Positions 49,570-58,006 of a DNA stretch of 64,000 bases are shown here, in pieces. The stretch spans positions 62,001-126,000 of the forward strand of contig CAWJJO010000005.1 in assembly GCA_963843285.1 (NCBI GenBank), in the 5' to 3' direction. The notes under the pieces were generated by a model that did not search any database, had not been told where the DNA came from, and saw only the letters and a program-made list of their open reading frames with translations. Position numbers and translations under genes: made by a program. Numbering within the stretch: position 1 is the first letter of the stretch; every line of letters begins with the position of its first letter. Source of the DNA: CAZDDB01 sp963843285. GTDB lineage: Bacteria; Acidobacteriota; HRBIN11; JAKEFK01.

Positions 49570-49612
49570 GTGGCCCGCCACTCCAAAACTATTTTGTGTC
49601 TTTGTGGTTCGT
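49570..49612. repeat. Degenerate GC hairpin followed by a CACAAAG repeat arm
   Basis: A weakened GGCGG/CCGCC hairpin with ACTCC after it is followed by ATTTTGTGTCTTTGTGGTTC (49591-49610), an arm of the CAC-repeat family. The arm is translated as the C-terminal NHKDTK of the HbpS-like protein. Confidence 0.55.
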
Positions 49613-50020
49613 CCACATCTCAATTCCGGCGCGCGCGACCTGCTCATCTTCTTCCGGGTTGCCGGAACTGCAACCAACGGCGCCCACGCATTCTCCATCG
49701 ATCAGGATCGGCACTCCGCCGCCAAAGATCATGAAGCGGCCCTGATTACTCGCATGAATTCCAAAGGCGGGGCCATCCGGCGCGCCAATGGGCCTGTAAT
49801 CGCGGGTTGCCCTTCGTGTGCCCGCAGAAGTAAACGCCTTATCGATTGCGATCTGGATGCTGGTGACTTTCGCCCGATCCATCCGATAAAAACCGAGAAG
49901 GTGCCCGCCGTCATCCACGACTGCGATATCCATATCTACTCCGATCCTTCTCGCTTCGGCTTCTGCTCCCGTAAGAATCGTCTTCACATCTTCCAATTCC
50001 AGTTTCGGGATCTTTCGCAT
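49589..50020 (-). CDS. GlcG/HbpS-family heme-binding-like protein
   Basis: The 143-residue protein fits the DUF336 (GlcG/HbpS) family: LELEDVKTILTGAEAEARRI near 6-25, VDMDIAVVDDGGHLLGFYRM near 28-47, IAIDKAFTSAGTRRAT near 57-72 and GGGVPILIDGECVGAVGCSS near 101-120. Members bind heme or cobalamin or are of unknown role. It starts 2 nt after the stop of the YgfZ-like gene, with AAGG upstream. Its last residues (NHKDTK) come from a repeat arm, so the native end is probably at about EMWT. Confidence 0.8.
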   Translation of the reverse strand: MRKIPKLELEDVKTILTGAEAEARRIGVDMDIAVVDDGGHLLGFYRMDRAKVTSIQIAIDKAFTSAGTRRATRDYRPIGAPDGPAFGIHASNQGRFMIFGGGVPILIDGECVGAVGCSSGNPEEDEQVARAGIEMWTNHKDTK

Positions 50021-50022
50021 GA

Positions 50023-51051
50023 TCAGCCTTGAATCGGCAGTTGTCGTACGATGGCTGTAGTACGATCATCTCCTACTTCCACCTGTTCGCCTTCCTTTGC
50101 AAATTCACGGCGAACATAGCCAAGGGAGAGTGGTTGGTTCAAAAGAAGTGAGTGTGTACTACTGGTAATTTTCCCAATTTCGCGGTCGTTTTTGTAGAGT
50201 CTGTCTCCGGGCTTCAAAACAGCAATCGAAACAATCCCCATCAGGTGACGGTTCACGTGGCCTTGAGCATCGATCCGCGCAATTGTCTCCTGCCCCAGAT
50301 AACATCCTTTGTTGAAATTCAAAGCTACATCCATTCGCGCTTCCTGCGGAAAATTGGATTCGTCCATATCTTTTCCGATCAGCGGCATCCCGGACTCAAC
50401 GCGGAACACGTCAAACGCCCGCATCCCAACCGGTTGGACATCCAGTTGATCTAGAACCTGAACGGCAGAAGCGGACGGACAAAGCAGCGCAAATCCGGCG
50501 CCGAGCCGGATCACCGTGCAATCGACTCCGGCTACTGCATTCGCGTGAAAGGAATAGAGTTGTTCCGGTAGATTCTTCATACCTGCAGAATCCAGAATTG
50601 CGGCCGCTTTCGGTCCGAGGATTTGAAGCATCGCCCATTCCGATGTTACGTCGGTCATCTTCACATCTTCGGAAATGACGTACCGGTCCAATCCCGTTGT
50701 GATCTTTTCGCGAATATGATGCTGCAGCACCATCAGCACATGATCCGGAAATGCATAGAATTTCATATCTCCCTGAATGTGTCCTTTTACATCCAGAAAA
50801 AGAGCGTATGTGCCCTGCCCGGGTTGGAGCGATTTGATATCATTGGTGACCATCCCCTGTAGAAATCGCTGGCGATCCCGTCCGGCAATGCGCACCTTGC
50901 CGAAGTAGCTCACATCGCGCAGGCCTGCACCTGTTCGAAGCGCCCGGTACTCCTTTTCGTAGTCGCCATAGTGAGATGGAATCTCACAGCCAAAGAATTC
51001 TTCGAAGATTGCTCCTTTCTCTTGATGCCAGGAATAGGTTGATATTTTCAT
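50023..51051 (-). CDS. ygfZ: YgfZ/GcvT-like folate-binding protein (Fe-S cluster maintenance)
   Basis: YgfZ-type proteins bind tetrahydrofolate and help keep certain Fe-S enzymes, such as MiaB, active. The diagnostic K-G-C-Y-x-G-Q-E motif is present as FNKGCYLGQETIARID near 250-265, in a 342-residue protein of normal length. The N-terminal part (GLRDVSYFGKVRIAGRDRQR) and the C-terminal barrel end (SLGYVRREFAKEGEQVEVGD) are complete. It is distinct from the GcvT-like enzyme at 15.6 kb. Genes on both sides are on the same strand. Confidence 0.88.
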   Translation of the reverse strand: MKISTYSWHQEKGAIFEEFFGCEIPSHYGDYEKEYRALRTGAGLRDVSYFGKVRIAGRDRQRFLQGMVTNDIKSLQPGQGTYALFLDVKGHIQGDMKFYAFPDHVLMVLQHHIREKITTGLDRYVISEDVKMTDVTSEWAMLQILGPKAAAILDSAGMKNLPEQLYSFHANAVAGVDCTVIRLGAGFALLCPSASAVQVLDQLDVQPVGMRAFDVFRVESGMPLIGKDMDESNFPQEARMDVALNFNKGCYLGQETIARIDAQGHVNRHLMGIVSIAVLKPGDRLYKNDREIGKITSSTHSLLLNQPLSLGYVRREFAKEGEQVEVGDDRTTAIVRQLPIQG

Positions 51052-51055
51052 AAAT

Positions 51056-51775
51056 TCACCATGTTAATATTCTTCCACCATCCAGAATAAGGGTCTGACC
51101 GGTAATATAATCCACACCGGACAGAAGGAAATCAACTGTTTCCAGGAATTCGACTACGGTAGCAGTCCTTTTTGCAGGAATCTTCTCCAGCATCTTTTTT
51201 CTGGCTTCTTCCGGCAAACCTTCGACAAACAAGACCGTTCCCGGAGCAATCGCATTTACCTGAACTTCTGGCGCCAGCACACGGGCAAGAGTCTGTGTGA
51301 GTGCAACAATACCTGACTTTGCGATGCTGTAAGGCAGATAAGCCGTATATGCGCGATAGGCTGCAATGTCGGCGAGATAGATGATTTTTCCATAACCCCG
51401 CGCCTTCATCTGCTTTCCAAAATGCTGCGACAGAAAAAAAGGCGCTTTCAAGTTCACCGCAAATTCATGATCCCAAATCTCTTCGTTCGTATCCTGCCAG
51501 GTGCATTTTTGAAAGCTGGAAGCATTGTTGATCAGGACGTCCACATCTCCAACTTCGCGTGTGATCCTCTCCAGCAGAATGGACACAGGAACTGCGGAAA
51601 AATCCGCCTGAAACAACGCGCACCCTGTGGCCGCCTGTAATCCGGCAGCCTCTGCACTGGACGAACAATAATGCGCAGTCACACGACATCCCTTCTGCGA
51701 TAAATGTAGTACTATTTCACGGCCAAGACGCCGGGCAGCGCCTGTCACGAGAACATGTTTGTCTTTTAAATCCAT
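51056..51775 (-). CDS. Short-chain dehydrogenase/reductase, pteridine-reductase-like
   Basis: The 239-residue SDR has the cofactor motif VLVTGAARRLGREIVLHLSQ near 8-27; the ARRLGR version is typical of pteridine reductase/FolM-type SDRs that prefer NADPH. The NNAS motif (INNASSFQ) and the catalytic YSIAKSG (Tyr-x3-Lys) near 150 are present. It starts the operon that continues into the folate-binding YgfZ, which fits a pteridine role, but the substrate is inferred. It is divergent from a methyltransferase gene. Confidence 0.8.
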   Translation of the reverse strand: MDLKDKHVLVTGAARRLGREIVLHLSQKGCRVTAHYCSSSAEAAGLQAATGCALFQADFSAVPVSILLERITREVGDVDVLINNASSFQKCTWQDTNEEIWDHEFAVNLKAPFFLSQHFGKQMKARGYGKIIYLADIAAYRAYTAYLPYSIAKSGIVALTQTLARVLAPEVQVNAIAPGTVLFVEGLPEEARKKMLEKIPAKRTATVVEFLETVDFLLSGVDYITGQTLILDGGRILTW

Positions 51776-51824
51776 CCGGGGAGCCTTCTCTCATTCTAGA
51801 GTTCCGCTTCGAAACATACAAGTT

Positions 51825-51842
51825 TACAATAGGAGCCATATG
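51825..51842 (+). promoter_or_regulatory. -10 box and AGGAG before the methyltransferase start
   Basis: TACAAT at 51825-51830 lies 9 nt before the ATG at 51840, and AGGAG at 51831-51835 is between them. A weak TTCCGC sits 17 nt before the -10. If this -10 is used the AGGAG would be mostly untranscribed, so either the promoter is further upstream or the message is leaderless. Confidence 0.4.
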
Positions 51843-52796
51843 TCGTTTTGCAACCGGCTCAAGAATGAAATCAAAGACGTTCTGGTTCGGCGAAAAGCGC
51901 GGACAGACGCAATTCATACGGAAACGTATGAAGCCATCCTGAACGCGGTTTCGTCCCTCACCGTTCAGGAAAAGGAGTCCTTATTTTTTGAGCTAAAAAA
52001 GCGGATGGAAGGCACTAGTGAAACCACTGTCTACGCGGAAATGATTTTCGAAATTTATTCACGACAGTATCTTAACGAATCGCGAGAGCTCAAAGGCATT
52101 CGCATCCTGGAACTGGGACCTGGAGTCAATCTCGCGGCCGGAATTCACTTTGTCCTTGCCGGCGCCGCCCAATACGTCGCGGTGGATGCGGTGGCGGCAT
52201 TCCCAGAACGCCCGAAGGAATTTTACAGGAACGTCCTGGAGCAACTCAGAAATAGACCCCTGGTTGTGGGCCGGCGATCCATCACGCAAGAGGAACTGGA
52301 CGAAATTGTAACTCTCGAACCTGGGGTTCGTTTCCATCCCAATAAAATCGCCTACCACACTCCGGTGTTTGCAGAGCGGATGCCGTTTTCTGAGAATTAC
52401 TTTGACTATATATACTCCAACGCCAGCTTTGAGCATTTTGAAGAGCCGGAAAAAGTGATCCGGGAACTCTATCGTGTGCTCAAACCCGGCGGGCTGACGG
52501 CACATATCATCGACTTGAGAGATCACAACGATTTTGAGAAACCACGCGAATTCCTCAAGGTCCCGCCGAATCAGCACACGTTCACTTCGCCATACGGGAC
52601 AAACCGCCTGCGTTCCATCGATTTTAAGACTGCATTCGAGTCTGCCGGATTTTCGCTGCGAAAATTTGAGATCACAGAACAAAAGGACATTCTGGATGAG
52701 GAATACGGCGCTCTGGCTGACTACTTCAAGCAGAAATATTTCCGGGATGAGCTCAAGATTCTGGGAATCAATGTGGTCGCGGTAAAACCGGGCTAG
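51840..52796 (+). CDS. SAM-dependent methyltransferase (Methyltransf_11 type)
   Basis: The 318-residue protein has a charged N-terminal helical part and a Rossmann methyltransferase domain: motif I IRILELGPGVNLAAGIHF near 88-105, then FDYIYSNASFEHFEEPEKVI near 187-206 and the post-motif LYRVLKPGGLTAHIIDLRDH near 211-230. The style is that of enzymes acting on lipids, glycans or small metabolites. The start at 51840 has AGGAG upstream; the longer frame from 51759 overlaps the divergent SDR gene. Confidence 0.78.
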   Translation: MSFCNRLKNEIKDVLVRRKARTDAIHTETYEAILNAVSSLTVQEKESLFFELKKRMEGTSETTVYAEMIFEIYSRQYLNESRELKGIRILELGPGVNLAAGIHFVLAGAAQYVAVDAVAAFPERPKEFYRNVLEQLRNRPLVVGRRSITQEELDEIVTLEPGVRFHPNKIAYHTPVFAERMPFSENYFDYIYSNASFEHFEEPEKVIRELYRVLKPGGLTAHIIDLRDHNDFEKPREFLKVPPNQHTFTSPYGTNRLRSIDFKTAFESAGFSLRKFEITEQKDILDEEYGALADYFKQKYFRDELKILGINVVAVKPG

Positions 52797-53290
52797 TTGA
52801 TCTGGCGCCGCAGCTGTTCCGCAGCATTCCGGGCCAGCGGATAATCAGGCGCTATCGCGAGCGCTTTTTCAAATTCTTCGATCGCGCGTTTCATCATTCC
52901 TTTTGCAGTGTATGCGCGTCCCAGATTGTAGTGCGGAAAATGATGAGACTCATAACGTTTGGCTCGCGTTGCCCGTTCCAACCATGGAATCGCCTGATCA
53001 TATTCTTCTTTTTCGATCAGATAGGCCCCGATATCATTCCAGGGATTTCCAAATTCCGGATCAATGCCGATCGCCTTCTTGCATTCTTCAATCGCATCAT
53101 CCAGGCGCCCCTGAAAACTATACGTCCAGCCCAGGAATGTGTGCGCTTCCGCTGTGGGATAAATATCGATAGATTGAATGTAAAGCTCAATCGCATCTTC
53201 CAATCTTCCTTCCATCTGATTCTGATAGGCCTCCTGGAAGAGCTCGGTTGCCAGATCCACGGCATTGCGATCCTGCTTCACGCTTTTCAT
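52793..53290 (-). CDS. TPR-repeat protein
   Basis: The 165-residue protein consists mainly of three to four tetratricopeptide units: RLEDAIELYIQSIDIYPTAE near 33-52, then RLDDAIEECKKAIGIDPEFG near 67-86, EYDQAIPWLERATRAK and MKRAIEEFEKALAIAPDYPL. TPRs form a binding groove for other proteins. There is no signal peptide or membrane helix. It ends an apparent minus-strand operon and converges with the methyltransferase gene, with which its last 4 nt overlap. Confidence 0.85.
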   Translation of the reverse strand: MKSVKQDRNAVDLATELFQEAYQNQMEGRLEDAIELYIQSIDIYPTAEAHTFLGWTYSFQGRLDDAIEECKKAIGIDPEFGNPWNDIGAYLIEKEEYDQAIPWLERATRAKRYESHHFPHYNLGRAYTAKGMMKRAIEEFEKALAIAPDYPLARNAAEQLRRQIN

Positions 53291-53349
53291 TGTAAGAGTT
53301 GGGAGACGAAGTTACAAGCAACATTTAGAAACGATGAACGCGGAATTCA

Positions 53350-53901
53350 TCATTTGTTCAGAACGGAAGCCTGACCGCTTTCATTTCCAAGTGGGAATCG
53401 CAGAATCCTGTTGTCTTCAAGAATCTTCAGAACGACGAAATCGTCGTCCACGCGGATAAGTTCGTATTTATCAGCGAGAACATCTCCCACTGCTCCGACG
53501 TAAATTTTCCCGCCATTAGAAATTGCCGCGAGTTTTACTTTCGATGGTTTCTTTTCCTTATAAAATCCGAGATATCGGACATCTGGAATTTCGGGTTCCG
53601 AAGGCCTTGCCGGCTTTGGCGTTCGAACCAGCGATGAGAGAGACTCCGGTGCAGGAGCCGCAGCCTCTGCATCGCGAAACCGGAAGATATCGCGTCTCAC
53701 CTGAAGGCCGGAAGGCGGTTTGTTCAGCAGCTCCAATCGGGGAACTTCGTCAGGACTTGAAAAAACAACCGGATTTGATTTGGGTCGGGAAATAGGAGGA
53801 GCCACCTGATGGAATTCGGTTCGGTTCCAAAAAAGGGAAAGACCGATCAAAGCGATCAGAACAATTAGAACTTGTAGCTTGCCTTTCTCCGAATTCGTCA
53901 T
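53350..53901 (-). CDS. Single-pass membrane protein of unknown function
   Basis: The 183-residue protein has a membrane helix near 8-25 (LQVLIVLIALIGLSLFW), a Pro-rich linker and a small C-terminal beta domain with GGKIYVGAVGDVLADKYELI near 130-149 and DDDFVVLKILEDNRILRFPL. The layout (inner-membrane anchor, linker, small beta module with G-VGD---- YEL) recalls GspC/PilP-type secretion or pilus proteins, but no other such genes are adjacent, so this is only a hint. It overlaps the upstream gene by 4 nt. Confidence 0.65.
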   Translation of the reverse strand: MTNSEKGKLQVLIVLIALIGLSLFWNRTEFHQVAPPISRPKSNPVVFSSPDEVPRLELLNKPPSGLQVRRDIFRFRDAEAAAPAPESLSSLVRTPKPARPSEPEIPDVRYLGFYKEKKPSKVKLAAISNGGKIYVGAVGDVLADKYELIRVDDDFVVLKILEDNRILRFPLGNESGQASVLNK

Positions 53902-54752
53902 TCTTCCCAGATCTCACTCCAGACTTGTGAACTCATGCTCCGGCACAGCCTTTCTGCGCGCTCTCTGGCTTCTTCAGGCGAAGATGCACTCCAGGTAATC
54001 TCCAGGATTCCGCGTTCAAGAAACATCTTCTTATTCGCGTGCACACCCTTTCCGAGATCCAGTTGTTGCCAGAGCGAGGAGAATTCGTCTGATTTCTTCT
54101 GATAACAAGGATATCGCAAACGCCGCATTTCTTTCAACAATTGCTCCCCTCTCTGCTTGGGAGTCAGATTTATTGCACCAAGAACTCGACTCAAAGAATC
54201 CTCCAGAAACACATCTTTTAGGTCTGTCTTTGACAGAATGGTCTTCAAATCTGAGGCCATTTCAATGAATAATGCAGTTTCGTTATCGTTGAGGAGGATG
54301 GTTTCCCGGAACAGTTGCTGGAAGAAGTCCTGGGATCGCCTCGGGGCGTGGATCAACAGGATCGCCTGCCGCAAAGTCAGCCGTCGTTTCGCGAGCAAAG
54401 AAAGAAAGGTGTCCGGCAGTGCAAACAACTCTTCCGGAAATCTGGTCTGGGGCAAGGCAGGCTCAGCGACCCCTCTCTTGCGCGCCCACCGGGTCCAGAA
54501 GAAACAATCGATTCCATCCCAGGGACGAGTTTGCCTGTTGAGCGCAAGCGCGGCGTGGAAGATACTTTCTACAGGCATCGTAATTCCTTCGATGTCATCG
54601 CCTTCTACGAGTTGAAAGCGCCGATAGCCGTCCAACAAATTTCCATCCAAATCAATTACGACAGGAGCGGCAAGAATCGATTGCGGCTCCAACCCCAACA
54701 AAAGAGAGGGATGGGCTTCAGACAGCTTAATGCGATTCTTTGAGAGCTTCAT
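53898..54752 (-). CDS. ParB/Srx-like domain protein of unknown function
   Basis: The 284-residue protein starts MKLSKNRIKLSEAHPSLLLG, then PVVIDLDGNLLDGYRRFQLV near 35-54, which resembles the ParB/sulfiredoxin-like nuclease-fold motif (D-G-x-RR). The rest is helical and unfamiliar: RLTLRQAILLIHAPRRSQDF resembles the helix-turn-helix region of ParB-type proteins in position. No parA is adjacent, so chromosome segregation is unlikely. It overlaps the 3' end of the tsaC-like gene and the start of the next gene, so it lies in a tight operon. ATG at 54764 is an alternative start. Confidence 0.6.
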   Translation of the reverse strand: MKLSKNRIKLSEAHPSLLLGLEPQSILAAPVVIDLDGNLLDGYRRFQLVEGDDIEGITMPVESIFHAALALNRQTRPWDGIDCFFWTRWARKRGVAEPALPQTRFPEELFALPDTFLSLLAKRRLTLRQAILLIHAPRRSQDFFQQLFRETILLNDNETALFIEMASDLKTILSKTDLKDVFLEDSLSRVLGAINLTPKQRGEQLLKEMRRLRYPCYQKKSDEFSSLWQQLDLGKGVHANKKMFLERGILEITWSASSPEEARERAERLCRSMSSQVWSEIWEE

Positions 54753-55347
54753 ATGTAGATTCAATTTCGCGAAACGGAATGGCGCCTTCGCGTAAGAGTT
54801 CTGGGTTATTCCGGGCTAAAGAGAGGATGGTAGAAGGGAAACCACCCTGGCAGATCCCCGTGTCGACCATGATTTCCACGGAATCCGCAAACTCCTGCGG
54901 GAAATCCCGTGGATCCTGAACGGGAGGCTCTCCGCTCCGATTTGCACTTGTAGACACGATTGGCGATTGGAAGGTCCGTGAGATCTCACGCGCAACGGGA
55001 TGCGCGGATACCCGGATTGCAATGGTCGCAGACGAATTCCGATCAGGAAGAACAAGCGTGAGCGGTCCTGGCCAGAAGCGACGCGACAGTACATCGAAGA
55101 CACGATGATCAGTTCTGCAACAACGTTTTACCATCTCTACATCTGCGGCAATCATCGGCAATTCCTTATCAGCATCGCGCCCCTTCAGAGCAAACAGTTT
55201 TTCCCTGGCAAGATGGCTCCAGGGATCGATCCCCAGCGCGTAGAATGTCTCAGTGGGATAGCAAATGATGCCTGCATCGCGCAGCGCGTCTGCGCAGGCT
55301 TCCGTGGCGGCAGTATCAAGCCCATTTCGTACTGGAAAGATTCTCAC
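54727..55347 (-). CDS. tsaC: Threonylcarbamoyl-AMP synthase (TsaC/Sua5 family)
   Basis: This enzyme makes threonylcarbamoyl-AMP for t6A37 modification of ANN-reading tRNAs. The 206-residue YrdC-domain protein has the opening GIICYPTETFYALGIDPWSH near 28-47, the FALKGR-D-KELPMI segment, RFWPGPLTLVLPDRNSSATI near 90-109 and STSANRSGEPPVQDPRDFPQ near 132-151. It lacks the C-terminal Sua5 domain. It is the fifth gene of the minus-strand operon that begins at 57807. Confidence 0.9.
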   Translation of the reverse strand: MRIFPVRNGLDTAATEACADALRDAGIICYPTETFYALGIDPWSHLAREKLFALKGRDADKELPMIAADVEMVKRCCRTDHRVFDVLSRRFWPGPLTLVLPDRNSSATIAIRVSAHPVAREISRTFQSPIVSTSANRSGEPPVQDPRDFPQEFADSVEIMVDTGICQGGFPSTILSLARNNPELLREGAIPFREIESTYEALKESH

Positions 55348-55409
55348 AGTGAAATTATAGCTTTTATCGGATGCCTATGACGTGCCTCGTGGCAGGCTAG
55401 GCGTCTGAA

Positions 55410-56021
55410 TCAAAAATCCAGCTTGAATGCGGCACCGAACGAACGGCGATCGCCAAGACTGAATTCACCGATCACACGGGGCACATCACCGAGTGGTATT
55501 TCCACACCGAAAACCGAGGTTCTCTGGAAATCGTCATTGAAATCAAATCCGAAGGGGCGAGAAAAAACCAATGCATAATATGGATGAACGACCGCGGCTT
55601 CAAAACTGATCATGCCTGCAAAATCGAAAAGAGCATCTTCGAACCGAATCCTGTCCGTGATGTTTCCGCGCAAACGAACCAGCGCTCCGATGTCTACGAT
55701 TCCGGTGCGGATAAACTGATGTTTGATACCGGCTGACCATGCCCCAAATTTGGTGTTCAGCACATCATCTGCAAGCACGCCGTCAAACGATCCAAAGATA
55801 TCTGTCTTTCTTCCGATTCCCAGACTTCCCCGAGCCGTAAGGAGCGTGTAATTCTCTCCACGATCCTCATCGACCGCAGTGTAAGAGATTCCGAACAGCA
55901 AGGAAGGAGAGCCAAAACCACCGGTCCGCGCCGTTGTGAATAGCTGTTGCGCATCTACGCTTTGCGAAAGAATCAAACCAGCGAAAAGAATCCAGAGGAT
56001 TCGTCGCCATTCGATCTTCAA
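55410..56021 (-). CDS. Outer-membrane beta-barrel protein of unknown function
   Basis: The 203-residue protein has a signal peptide (to about residue 24, ...LSQSVDA-QQ), followed by alternating strands with aromatic girdles and a last strand SFGAAFKLDF ending in Phe, as expected for an outer-membrane barrel of 8-10 strands. No family was recognised. Its ATG overlaps the stop of the PLD gene by 4 nt. Confidence 0.7.
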   Translation of the reverse strand: MKIEWRRILWILFAGLILSQSVDAQQLFTTARTGGFGSPSLLFGISYTAVDEDRGENYTLLTARGSLGIGRKTDIFGSFDGVLADDVLNTKFGAWSAGIKHQFIRTGIVDIGALVRLRGNITDRIRFEDALFDFAGMISFEAAVVHPYYALVFSRPFGFDFNDDFQRTSVFGVEIPLGDVPRVIGEFSLGDRRSFGAAFKLDF

Positions 56022-56647
56022 TCTTGATCCTTGCCCGGGGTTGCCTGATGCGACAATGGAATCTGCTGGATGAATTCGGTGATCTTTTTTGCCATTTCGG
56101 GCGAATCGACGTATATCGAAAGCTCTTCATTGAGCGCCATCGCAGAGTGGGTAAGATTGTGGCTGCCGACAAAGCAATACCGATCATCGATCACAAAAGA
56201 TTTGGAGTGCGTCGCGACATCCGCTGAGTCAAAACGGACGCTGACTCCAGCCTCCTGTAGAATCCGGCTCGCGTTGATGTTTGCCTCGTTGGAACTGTGA
56301 TCCGCTGCGGAAAGATCCAGCACAAGCTCCACATCCACGTTTCTTTTGCGGGCAGCAATCAGTTCACGGATGAGATCGGCAGGCTCATTGTCGCGGTAGT
56401 TTCCCGTTTTTAAGAGAAAAACGGTGCCCACAATCTTGTGCCTGGCATTGCGAAAATGCTCTTTCAGAAATGGATAGTAATCTTTGTTGACCAACAGAAC
56501 CGCCCCGCACTGTTCCGGAGAAGTGGCCGGAACGGCCGTTTGCAACGTGCGAACCGGATCTGGAGGAAAAAGATACTTTGAATACAACAAGAACGACAGC
56601 GAAACTGCAAAGAGCAGGATCGAAAAGAACCACTGTTTCCGACGCAT
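56018..56647 (-). CDS. Phospholipase D-like domain protein, single HKD motif
   Basis: The 209-residue protein has an N-terminal membrane anchor (FSILLFAVSLSFLLYSKYLF, residues 8-27) and one PLD motif, HSKSFVIDDRYCFVGSHNLT near 147-166 (H-x-K-x4-D). Proteins with a single HKD usually act as dimers, as in the Nuc endonuclease or mitochondrial PLD6. Substrate may be nucleic acid or lipid. It lies between a bactofilin gene and a barrel-protein gene and would face the periplasm. Confidence 0.82.
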   Translation of the reverse strand: MRRKQWFFSILLFAVSLSFLLYSKYLFPPDPVRTLQTAVPATSPEQCGAVLLVNKDYYPFLKEHFRNARHKIVGTVFLLKTGNYRDNEPADLIRELIAARKRNVDVELVLDLSAADHSSNEANINASRILQEAGVSVRFDSADVATHSKSFVIDDRYCFVGSHNLTHSAMALNEELSIYVDSPEMAKKITEFIQQIPLSHQATPGKDQD

Positions 56648-56668
56648 CCAACCTCGGTCAGAATCCGA

Positions 56669-57076
56669 TTATCGTTTGGTTGTGGCCGGTGCCTCAGTGG
56701 GTAGGGAAGATTTCGGCGCAGCTCCTTTCCATGAATCTTTGCCATCGCCGCCCAGATTCATTTTGACTTCACCGAGAATCCTTCCACCCTCTTCCATGAC
56801 GAAATGTTCGACTTCCAGGTTTCCGGTGAGCACTCCAGTGGGACGTACAATCAGCTTCTTTGTCTTGATATTCCCTTCGATCTTTCCAAGAAGCTCGATT
56901 TCGGTGGCATTTACATCGCCGATCACTTTTCCGCTCTGGACGATTTCTACGCTTTCAGCAGAAGTGACATTCCCAAGCAGGTCCCCTTCCACCCGGAGCT
57001 TGCCTCCGGAAAATGAAATCTCCCCTTTGACAATGGTTCCTTCTGCGAGCCGTGTTACCTTTGGTTCCTGGTTCAT
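56669..57076 (-). CDS. Bactofilin
   Basis: Bactofilins polymerise without nucleotides into filaments that organise cell-wall and membrane machinery. The 135-residue protein has the right-handed beta-helix core (about 8-108) with repeating hydrophobic turns: GTIVKGEISFSGGKLRVEGD, then SVEIVQSGKVIGDVNATEIE and LIVRPTGVLTGNLEVEHFVM. The C-terminal tail is Pro/Ala/Thr-rich. It lies between a coiled-coil bactofilin-like gene and a PLD gene. Confidence 0.9.
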   Translation of the reverse strand: MNQEPKVTRLAEGTIVKGEISFSGGKLRVEGDLLGNVTSAESVEIVQSGKVIGDVNATEIELLGKIEGNIKTKKLIVRPTGVLTGNLEVEHFVMEEGGRILGEVKMNLGGDGKDSWKGAAPKSSLPTEAPATTKR

Positions 57077-57162
57077 AATGACAAATCACCTCAGCTTTTC
57101 ATTTTTCCGAACAACATTATACCCTTTCTTTCCGGATTGGAGAACCGGATATCGGATCAGCT

Positions 57163-57807
57163 CTATTTGGAAATCGTCATCTCAATAACGTTGGAGCCGA
57201 TCCGTCTCGCTTTCTTGCGCCTGCAATATTGTTCCCACAGATCGCGTGTGGCTAATCGCCCTCGAATTCTTGTGAGATCGGAAACGAGGATTGTTTGCGC
57301 GCAGATGTTCCCGCGGAATCGCGCACCGGGACGAATCACAACGCGTTCGTGCGTGGAAATCGCAAACTTTCTGAGGCTGGAGTTCAGAAACAGTCCCTTG
57401 ATTTCAATCGTTCCGGGAAGCCGATTGTTTTTGTTCACCGTATCTTCCGCATAATGATCCAAGCCGATGATGCGGCAGTTAATCAACTCGGCCCGCTCGG
57501 TGACAACCAGGTTGTTCCCTTTGTAGATTTTGATCACGCAGTTTTCCATCCGGTCTCCGATCACCATATGTTCGGGAACCAAAATTTCGGCGCGGGAAAT
57601 AATGATGCGTTTCTGGATCAGGCTCTGCTGAGCACTCTGATGTTGTGCTTCCATTTTGAGGAGCCGATCATTCTGCGTCTTCAGCAGTTGGTGCTGTTGC
57701 TGCATCTGCTGGTAGGCTTGTTTTGTTTTTTCGAGTTCTTCGCGAAGTTGTTTGACTTGCAGTTCCAGATCATGAATCTGGTCTGTTTTCGATCGTAGCT
57801 GATTCAT
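57163..57807 (-). CDS. Coiled-coil protein with bactofilin-like beta-helix
   Basis: The 214-residue protein opens with a long coiled coil (about 1-70, with LELQVKQLREELEKTKQAYQ and Gln-rich heptads) followed by a segment of repeated short strands (IIISRAEILVPEHMVIGDRM, then VIRPGARFRGNICAQTILVS), which resembles the polymer-forming bactofilin fold. I infer a filament-forming or filament-linking protein, working with the bactofilin 87 nt downstream. It appears to be first in the operon. Confidence 0.6.
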   Translation of the reverse strand: MNQLRSKTDQIHDLELQVKQLREELEKTKQAYQQMQQQHQLLKTQNDRLLKMEAQHQSAQQSLIQKRIIISRAEILVPEHMVIGDRMENCVIKIYKGNNLVVTERAELINCRIIGLDHYAEDTVNKNNRLPGTIEIKGLFLNSSLRKFAISTHERVVIRPGARFRGNICAQTILVSDLTRIRGRLATRDLWEQYCRRKKARRIGSNVIEMTISK

Positions 57808-58006
57808 TGTCTCATCCGGGACCGTACAGAGATAGATCTCGCGGTAACAGTCTGATGATGAACCCGTTCATTCTATCAAGTCGGCATAGCTAAATCAAGA
57901 CAGCGCAATCGATTGCAGGTACGGACTCGAAAAGAGCCTGCGACACGTTGTCCTTGTCGTGAGCCATGCTCGAGGACTCGACGGAGAAATGTGCTATAAG
58001 AGGGAT

